10,441 nt of DNA from Methanobacteriota archaeon (lineage in GTDB: Archaea > Thermoplasmatota > Poseidoniia > Poseidoniales > Thalassarchaeaceae), in contig JACNFL010000192.1 of the NCBI GenBank assembly GCA_014384685.1, positions 1 to 10,441 on the forward strand. The letters are read 5' to 3'. Below are positions 5,704-10,441 of this stretch, piece by piece; position 1 is the stretch's first letter; every line of letters begins with the position of its first letter. The position numbers were made by a program, and so were the translations under genes. The notes under the pieces are model-generated. The model saw only the letters and a program-made list of their open reading frames with translations. It ran no database searches and was not told the origin of the DNA.

Positions 5704-8700
5704 TTACCAATTTTCATCGTCTAAATCGATGCCAGCCGTCCAATCAATGTCGGTACCACTTCCACTTCCTGCACCCATAGGAGAAATTCCTAGCAATTCT
5801 CTCTCAACCTCATAGGTATTTGACTTGGCTGAACGAATCTGAATTAGTTTCTCTTCTTTTGCTGCACGCTTTTTCTTCTTACGTTTTGAACGCCAGTAAA
5901 ATAATAGGAAAATTATTGCCAAAAGGGCAATCAAATATGACAGTAATTCTTGGATTAAGAACCCATAACCAATGGTGAATTGGAGACTAATTTCGTCGCT
6001 TTGGTCAAGTTCACAATTATTGGGATTTTCACCGAGACAAAGTGGTACTCGATACAAAATATGCTGACGATTTCCATCAACTATGCTCTGCTCATCTCTG
6101 CCTAATGATGATGTGAATTCCAACTCCAAACCTGTTGGCATGGTTAACTCAAAAACTAAAGCAGGTCGGATGTCCAAATCTTGGTCATTGTTTGAGTTAC
6201 CATCCATATTAGAATCAGTTCCACCATCAATGTCCTCCACCATGAATATTGGTGAAATTTCTTCGACTACAGGCTCTGGGGGTAATGTAACCACACCATC
6301 AGATTCCTTTGCATTTCTAATATCGAATACATCTAACATTCCGTTCATTAATGATGGAATTGCCCCTTGTGTCGAGGCTGTACTGATGGTGATTGCACCA
6401 TCAAGATATTTTGCTCTGACAATGGTTTTATCTAATTGTAGTGTGAATCTAATTGGTTTGTCGTCATTGATAATACCGTTATACGGCCTCTCCATTCTAT
6501 CAACTGAAGCTGAAAAGCGAAGACTGGAAAGGTCAACAGTCAATAGATCGTCTGATTGTTGCATACTGGATACTTCATCATTCATCATATTAGCAAGTGA
6601 ATTAGCAAATGCTTGTAAACCATCATTTGAAAGTTCAAGGTGGTGTATTTCATTTCCTAAGGGAACTTCAATTGTTTTACCCACTAATCCGTTGAGACCG
6701 CCCTCCTGCTCATCACCATATGCAACTATGTGGCGGATTAAATCTGAAGGAATCGTTTTGATATCTATTCCTGTATCTTCAATCAAAACTTGTGGAACTT
6801 CAATCCTATACAATTCAATTGATACCTGTCCTTCCACCACCAGTTCAATTTCTTGACTCCACTCATGTATCTCAAATTCAGGCAGATTAAGAGAGGCGTG
6901 TATTTTGATACAAGAACGCCAATCTTCTTGACAAATCAAATCGGGACTTGAATCACTACATACTGCTGAGACATCACAAATAGGACTACTCCAACGATGA
7001 TGATATGGATTTGGCCCAGTTATCGCCAAGGGTGTTTCCTCACCGCTTTCACTAGAAGCAGTAAGGGTGATTGAACGCGGGTCACCTACATCAGAAGCAA
7101 TCCAATCAGGAAGTAATATTGTGACTTCAATTTCAGTTGGTGGTAACCAATCTGGGAGACTATCAGAAATGAAAGATGTGTCTAACTGATGTTGATAAAC
7201 AAGTACTGAAAGTAATGCAGAGACATCTTCTTGTGGTATTGAAGTGACATTTTCTAGTCCACCTTGCCCTGAAATGAGATTTGTTAGTTTCTCTAGGGGG
7301 TCTGCCGAAAATGGTTCACTCGAAGTGACCAATGTAACCGGGAATGATCCATCCATCGCACTGCCTCCACTCAGACAATGGGTGACAGGTACTAATTCAG
7401 CGCAAGTAACACTGGGTGTGTGGGTGAAATTTAATCCTCCAGAAGCATCTGGTTGTTTCCAAGTTACGGGGTTCATGCCAATTTCTACTTCAGATGCGCT
7501 AAGAACTGCTGACTCAACATCTTCTAATGGAATCATATCAGAGAAATCGTCTAAATCAAGTAACCCATATTCATGAGCCATTCGAATTCCATCACTAGTA
7601 ATCCATGGCAATTCAATATTGCCGTTTCCAAGAGAAAATCCCCAATCATCCAATACTGATTTAGGTAGATAATGAATATCCATTTCAGCACTAACCCTAC
7701 TATTTGTTGCATCTCTTAAGTCCACTTCGGCATAAATCGAAATTCCGTGGTCCACATTCTGGTCAATAGATACTGAATTGGTTGTACCATTACGGAATAT
7801 GCTGGTGATTGAGGCATTTGTCAGAGTATTTCCATTCCCTTGCATGCTAAATCCATCGGTAACCCATGAGCCTGAATTGTATTGCACACTTCCTTGCTGA
7901 TGAGGAATCAAAGTACCACCTCCGCCAACTGATGATAATGTGGCGTAATTTGGCGGAATTAACTCAAATGTGGAGCGATGCCCTGCTCTTGAAACTAAGG
8001 TGAAGTTTGAGGTTACTTCTGCACCCATTGTAAGTAATCCTTGGAATCCCCTCTCCACATCGAGTCCTGAACCTGTAACACCTAGAATATCTGCGTCAAC
8101 TTGGATTTGTGCTACCGAGCGTAAGCACAATGGTGGATTGAATGCATTATTAGGCAATCCTAGAACTTCGTCTATTGAATCCTCATTCATATCGTCAGTA
8201 CATGCGATATTCTGCCCCTCAATCGTCACTTGATTGACGATTTGGCTCTCTACTTGAGCAGAACCACCGTATGTATCGTTCACTAAACCTTCTACTGCGG
8301 CTGAAAACTCATTGAGAATGAGTTGTCGCACCTGTAAACCTGAATTCGTTGTATAACCGAGATAATTTCGGATATAATCTACAGGTGCGCCGCTGTTATT
8401 CCCATCAAAACCACCTCCTAAATCCATATCTTGGAGGCCAATTACTGATTGATTAAATTCATGCATTTCCCATTCAAGAGTCATGGTGATAGTTGTTGTA
8501 TTGTGCATCTCAAACTGATAATTAGAACGCACCCATTCATTAGACTGAGTCAAATCATGAGCAAAATTATAATCATCACAAATTCCAGTTCCATTATTCC
8601 AAGTTCCACAATAGGTATTGGTCACTTCAGGAGTTCCTGGGGGAGGCTCAGCAAGAGCTGGTAGTGATGAAAGCAATGGAACAATCAAAAGAGCAAATAT

Positions 8701-8730
8701 TGCTTGTTTTCGTGATTTACTAATCAACAT
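5704..8730 (-). CDS. Large exported orphan protein with 12-Cys ectodomain and C-terminal membrane anchor
   Basis: I do not recognise this family. From the ATG at 8730 (1008 residues) it has a clear signal peptide: K/R-rich start, hydrophobic core LIVPLLSSLP, and likely cleavage after ALA at residue 27. An ectodomain of about 900 residues follows. It is beta-rich in texture, has many N-x-S/T sequons and holds all 12 cysteines, mostly in close pairs (gaps of 9, 24, 8, 5, 6 and 7 residues). An Asp/Asn/Gly-rich stretch at about 833-854 resembles calcium-binding loops. One hydrophobic helix at about 929-946 (LLSYLIALLAIIFLLFYW) is followed by a strongly basic KRKKKKR stop-transfer and a 50-60-residue cytoplasmic tail ending in acidic residues and Trp. 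Topology is thus N-terminus outside, C-terminus inside. A GTG at 8751 would add 7 residues; the ATG gives the more typical signal peptide. The promoter faces taw2 across a short gap. No enzyme motif was seen. Confidence 0.88.
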   Translation of the reverse strand: MLISKSRKQAIFALLIVPLLSSLPALAEPPPGTPEVTNTYCGTWNNGTGICDDYNFAHDLTQSNEWVRSNYQFEMHNTTTITMTLEWEMHEFNQSVIGLQDMDLGGGFDGNNSGAPVDYIRNYLGYTTNSGLQVRQLILNEFSAAVEGLVNDTYGGSAQVESQIVNQVTIEGQNIACTDDMNEDSIDEVLGLPNNAFNPPLCLRSVAQIQVDADILGVTGSGLDVERGFQGLLTMGAEVTSNFTLVSRAGHRSTFELIPPNYATLSSVGGGGTLIPHQQGSVQYNSGSWVTDGFSMQGNGNTLTNASITSIFRNGTTNSVSIDQNVDHGISIYAEVDLRDATNSRVSAEMDIHYLPKSVLDDWGFSLGNGNIELPWITSDGIRMAHEYGLLDLDDFSDMIPLEDVESAVLSASEVEIGMNPVTWKQPDASGGLNFTHTPSVTCAELVPVTHCLSGGSAMDGSFPVTLVTSSEPFSADPLEKLTNLISGQGGLENVTSIPQEDVSALLSVLVYQHQLDTSFISDSLPDWLPPTEIEVTILLPDWIASDVGDPRSITLTASSESGEETPLAITGPNPYHHRWSSPICDVSAVCSDSSPDLICQEDWRSCIKIHASLNLPEFEIHEWSQEIELVVEGQVSIELYRIEVPQVLIEDTGIDIKTIPSDLIRHIVAYGDEQEGGLNGLVGKTIEVPLGNEIHHLELSNDGLQAFANSLANMMNDEVSSMQQSDDLLTVDLSSLRFSASVDRMERPYNGIINDDKPIRFTLQLDKTIVRAKYLDGAITISTASTQGAIPSLMNGMLDVFDIRNAKESDGVVTLPPEPVVEEISPIFMVEDIDGGTDSNMDGNSNNDQDLDIRPALVFELTMPTGLELEFTSSLGRDEQSIVDGNRQHILYRVPLCLGENPNNCELDQSDEISLQFTIGYGFLIQELLSYLIALLAIIFLLFYWRSKRKKKKRAAKEEKLIQIRSAKSNTYEVERELLGISPMGAGSGSGTDIDWTAGIDLDDENW

Positions 8731-8775
8731 CACAGACCCCCAACCCCTCACCTGTAGTTACATAGTCAGTCTCTA

Positions 8776-8787
8776 TTCATTTAATTT
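8776..8787. promoter_or_regulatory. Shared A/T-rich promoter block between the membrane-protein gene and taw2
   Basis: TTCATTTAATTT is the only A/T-rich block in the gap between the divergent starts at 8730 and 8829. Initiation about 26 bp away would fall near 8753 on the minus strand and near 8808 on the plus strand. Each gene would then have a leader of about 20 nt containing a run of five or six G just before its start. This is inferred from spacing only. Confidence 0.35.
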
Positions 8788-8828
8788 GGTTCCCCTACCA
8801 CGGACTAAGCGAAGGGGGGTATTTCAGG

Positions 8829-9725
8829 GTGTCAAGGCGTGACGAAAAACAAACACCACATTCCAAATTATTGGAAAATTTGGATGAATTCCTCTATGAA
8901 AATAATGGAGATAAAGAATTACTAAATTCTGTACCATCAAAATGGGAAAAACACGGTGACCTACTTCTACTTCCAACTGATTCGTTTAGGGGTTGGGAGA
9001 ACTTTGCCTGTGAGGAACTTTGGAGAATTGTTGTTAATTCCCTAGGCGGAAAAAGACTAGGAAAAAAGGGTGAAGTTTCTGGTGTCAAGCGCCGACCAGA
9101 TGTGGAACTACTCTTGGGTGATGAGGGATGGGTTAGCCACAAAGAACATGGAATAGAATACTCATTTGATGTCACAAAATCAATGTTTTCTGCTGGAAAT
9201 TTGCCTGAAAGAGGTAGGATGGGTGAATTTGATTGCAAGGGTGAAACTATCCTCGATTTGTATGCTGGAATTGGATACTACACTCTACCTTTGCTAGTGC
9301 GGTCTGGGGCCGCACATATACACGCTTGCGAATGGTCAGAAGATGCTGTCTTCGCATTGAAACATAATTTAGTCGCAAATGGAGTAAATGAATTCTGCAC
9401 TGTTCATGCTGGTGATAATCAAATTTCACTAAATGTTGGAGGCAGTGCGGAATCTGTAATCGGCACTTGTGACCGAGTAATTCTAGGCCTGCTACCATCA
9501 TCAGAAGATGGTTGGAGTCTCGCACTTTCTGCTCTAAAAGTGGAAGGTGGAATCCTTCACCTACACGGAAATGCCCCTGGGGGAAATGAGATTGAATGGG
9601 CTGAAAAAATTGCATCAAAATTAGCAAGCATGAGTGGCCGCAAAGCCACTGTGAAACATCTAGTCAAGGTGAAGTGGTATGCACCACACATACGTCATTG
9701 TGTTGTTGATGTCAAAATCAGTTGA
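8829..9725 (+). CDS. taw2: Taw2/TYW2-type tRNA(Phe) wyosine aminocarboxypropyltransferase
   Basis: Taw2 transfers the 3-amino-3-carboxypropyl group of S-adenosylmethionine to the tricyclic imG-14-type base at G37 of tRNA(Phe), a step in wyosine-derivative synthesis. The 298-residue protein has the Trm5/TYW2 layout. The mixed N-terminal domain contains MFSAGNLPER (119-128). The Rossmann fold has SAM motif DLYAGIGYYTL (143-153) and the acidic ribose-binding ACEWSEDAV (166-174). LGLLPSSEDGW (219-229) separates it from Trm5 m1G37 methyltransferases, which carry an NLP motif there; TYW2 proteins have L-G-L-x-P-S-S-E. The end, VKWYAPHIRHCVVDVKI, is also TYW2-like. The start is GTG at 8829, behind a G-rich run at 8814-8819. 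Length fits archaeal Taw2, which lacks the long eukaryotic extension. It is followed by the S15 peptidase gene, with no functional link evident. Confidence 0.9.
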   Translation: MSRRDEKQTPHSKLLENLDEFLYENNGDKELLNSVPSKWEKHGDLLLLPTDSFRGWENFACEELWRIVVNSLGGKRLGKKGEVSGVKRRPDVELLLGDEGWVSHKEHGIEYSFDVTKSMFSAGNLPERGRMGEFDCKGETILDLYAGIGYYTLPLLVRSGAAHIHACEWSEDAVFALKHNLVANGVNEFCTVHAGDNQISLNVGGSAESVIGTCDRVILGLLPSSEDGWSLALSALKVEGGILHLHGNAPGGNEIEWAEKIASKLASMSGRKATVKHLVKVKWYAPHIRHCVVDVKIS

Positions 9726-9739
9726 TGGCTTCTACAATG

Positions 9740-9747
9740 ATAAAATT
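9740..9747 (+). promoter_or_regulatory. Possible TATA element for the S15 peptidase gene
   Basis: ATAAAATT is centred about 48 bp before the ATG at 9792, so initiation would fall near 9770, inside the inverted repeat at 9763-9779. It suggests a promoter separate from taw2 and a leader of about 22 nt. Confidence 0.35.
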
Positions 9748-9762
9748 AGGCAAGCGTTAGGC

Positions 9763-9779
9763 TCATGGCGTAGCCATGA
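9763..9779. repeat. Perfect short inverted repeat upstream of the S15 peptidase gene
   Basis: TCATGGC, a 3-bp GTA spacer, then GCCATGA make a perfect 7+3+7 palindrome, 12 bp before the peptidase start. As DNA it could be an operator over the predicted start of transcription. As RNA it could be a small hairpin, though a 3-nt loop is tight. It is not followed by a T-run, so it does not look like a terminator of taw2. Confidence 0.5.
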
Positions 9780-9791
9780 CTCCGGAATTAT

Positions 9792-10441
9792 ATGAGTGAG
9801 CCGTTGGACGCCGTTATAGTCGGCTCAACAGCCACTAGTACACCGCATACAGAGACTGATGCTGCAAGCCGCGAAAAAAAGCAGTTGAATATCGCTGTTG
9901 GGGCTACTGCAATTGTCATTGTGATATTCATGGTGCTTGCAACAGTTTGGGGGACTGTCTCCTCAATTGGTGGGGGATATGGTGCAGATGGGCAATGGGA
10001 GTGGTGGGAGGTCCCCCTCGAGCAACGACATACAATGGGTCTGAATGTAAGTGGAGAGCGTTCCGTACTACCTGAAACTGGACCTTACAATTGGACTGGC
10101 CCTACAGAATATTTTGTTGAAGTTGATTTACCCGCATCAGAACAAGATGCTGGGTACCCAGAACCAGCCTTGATGCATGTGGCATTGTGGATGCCTGTTG
10201 TTGCACCTGGGACAAAGGAACCAGGCATAGCCACAGTACATCCATACTACGATTTTGGTGGCAACGGTTTGCCAGGAGCCGGTGACGATTCAAACCCTAA
10301 TACAGTACCAGATGGTGGTGTTGGTGCTTGGGTGTTAGATCAGTTTGTTCCATATGGTTTCGCTCTAGCACAAATATCCACTTTTGGCACAGGGAAATCC
10401 ACGCACTGTCAAGATGTCAAAGGGCTTGGTGAACAAATTGG
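9792..10441 (+). CDS. Membrane-anchored X-Pro dipeptidyl-peptidase-like (S15) hydrolase, N-terminal part (cut by window edge)
   Basis: The frame is open to the right edge; about 216 residues are visible. The ATG at 9792 is the first start after an in-frame TGA at 9777-9779. A polar 32-residue N-terminus precedes one hydrophobic helix (about 33-54, NIAVGATAIVIVIFMVLATV), which fits a signal anchor with the rest outside the cell. From about residue 125 the sequence resembles alpha/beta-hydrolases of the S15 / CocE-NonD type: a strand region LMHVALWMPV, then GIATVHPYYDFGG and VLDQFVPYGFALAQIS, and finally FGTGKSTHCQDVKGLGE. The last resembles the GTG-S-GC-GG-E segment of actinobacterial X-Pro dipeptidyl-peptidases. 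The nucleophile serine (G-x-S-Y-x-G) would lie past the edge. The likely role is trimming X-Pro dipeptides from peptides outside the cell; esterase activity remains possible. Confidence 0.78.
   Translation, partial: MSEPLDAVIVGSTATSTPHTETDAASREKKQLNIAVGATAIVIVIFMVLATVWGTVSSIGGGYGADGQWEWWEVPLEQRHTMGLNVSGERSVLPETGPYNWTGPTEYFVEVDLPASEQDAGYPEPALMHVALWMPVVAPGTKEPGIATVHPYYDFGGNGLPGAGDDSNPNTVPDGGVGAWVLDQFVPYGFALAQISTFGTGKSTHCQDVKGLGEQI

Noticed and set aside
6083..6856. Long plus-strand open frame (257 codons) opposite the large membrane protein gene
   Set aside because: It lies wholly within a well-supported gene on the other strand. Its translation is Ser/Thr/Pro-rich with no domain pattern, and no ribosome-binding site or promoter precedes it.
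8792..8817. Possible hairpin between CCCCT (8792-8796) and AGGGG (8813-8817) upstream of taw2
   Set aside because: The stem is only 5 bp with a 16-nt loop, and the left arm lies upstream of the predicted transcription start, so it probably would not be in the RNA.
9247..9627. Minus-strand open frame (126 codons) inside taw2
   Set aside because: The taw2 frame holds all the conserved motifs. The antisense product is His/Gln-rich without any family signal.
8829..9725. Assignment as Trm5 (tRNA m1G37 methyltransferase)
   Set aside because: The active-site segment reads LGLLPSSE, as in TYW2, and not the NLP motif of Trm5; the ACEW segment also fits TYW2 better.
1..10441. A single defence or conflict system made of the SLOG and STAND genes
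   Set aside because: Both families occur in such systems, but here they lie more than 2 kb apart on opposite strands with the RAM pair and uvrC between them. No nuclease, toxin or membrane effector is fused or adjacent in the same transcription unit.

Overview
The window most likely comes from a mesophilic marine archaeon, with Marine Group II / Poseidoniales-like Euryarchaeota as the best guess. Three things point there. A Taw2/TYW2-type wyosine aminocarboxypropyltransferase occurs only in archaea and eukaryotes. Two stand-alone RAM (Lrp/AsnC effector) proteins are a common archaeal gene type. Several starts have a TATA-like element about 26 bp upstream and almost no leader, as in archaeal leaderless transcripts. 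The DNA is AT-leaning and tightly packed. UvrC and the large exported proteins fit a mesophilic planktonic archaeon. The lineage is inferred from gene content; no marker gene for placement is present.

Layout, left to right. (1) On the minus strand, 1-536, is the N-terminal part of an exported parallel-beta-helix-like protein that runs off the left edge. (2) At 643-1092 (minus) is a small DUF2493/SLOG-fold nucleotide-binding protein. Divergent from it, at 1223-1699 (plus), are two tandem 77-residue RAM proteins; the second has a GTG start and a strong Shine-Dalgarno that includes the stop of the first. (3) Converging on them, 5 bp away, is uvrC (1705-3435, minus). Head-to-head with uvrC, 26 bp away, is a 739-residue winged-helix plus STAND-type ATPase plus helical-repeat regulator (3462-5681, plus). 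(4) Converging on that, 22 bp away, is a very large orphan exported protein (5704-8730, minus) with a signal peptide, a 12-cysteine ectodomain, one C-terminal membrane helix and a basic/acidic cytoplasmic tail. (5) Divergent from it across about 98 bp is taw2 (8829-9725, plus), followed after 66 bp by the N-terminal part of a membrane-anchored X-Pro dipeptidyl-peptidase-like (S15) hydrolase that runs off the right edge.

Functionally the window is mixed: nucleotide excision repair (uvrC), tRNA anticodon-loop modification (taw2), small-molecule and nucleotide sensing (RAM pair, SLOG), signal-ATPase regulation (STAND) and envelope or extracellular functions (beta-helix, 12-Cys protein, S15 peptidase). 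Apart from the RAM pair there is no convincing multi-gene operon. The genes alternate strand and meet head-to-head or tail-to-tail with very short gaps. The least explained gene is the 12-Cys membrane protein; the most suggestive arrangement is the STAND regulator sharing its start region with uvrC. No RNA genes, CRISPR arrays, insertion sequences or tRNA-like structures were seen, and no intergenic stretch exceeds about 130 bp.
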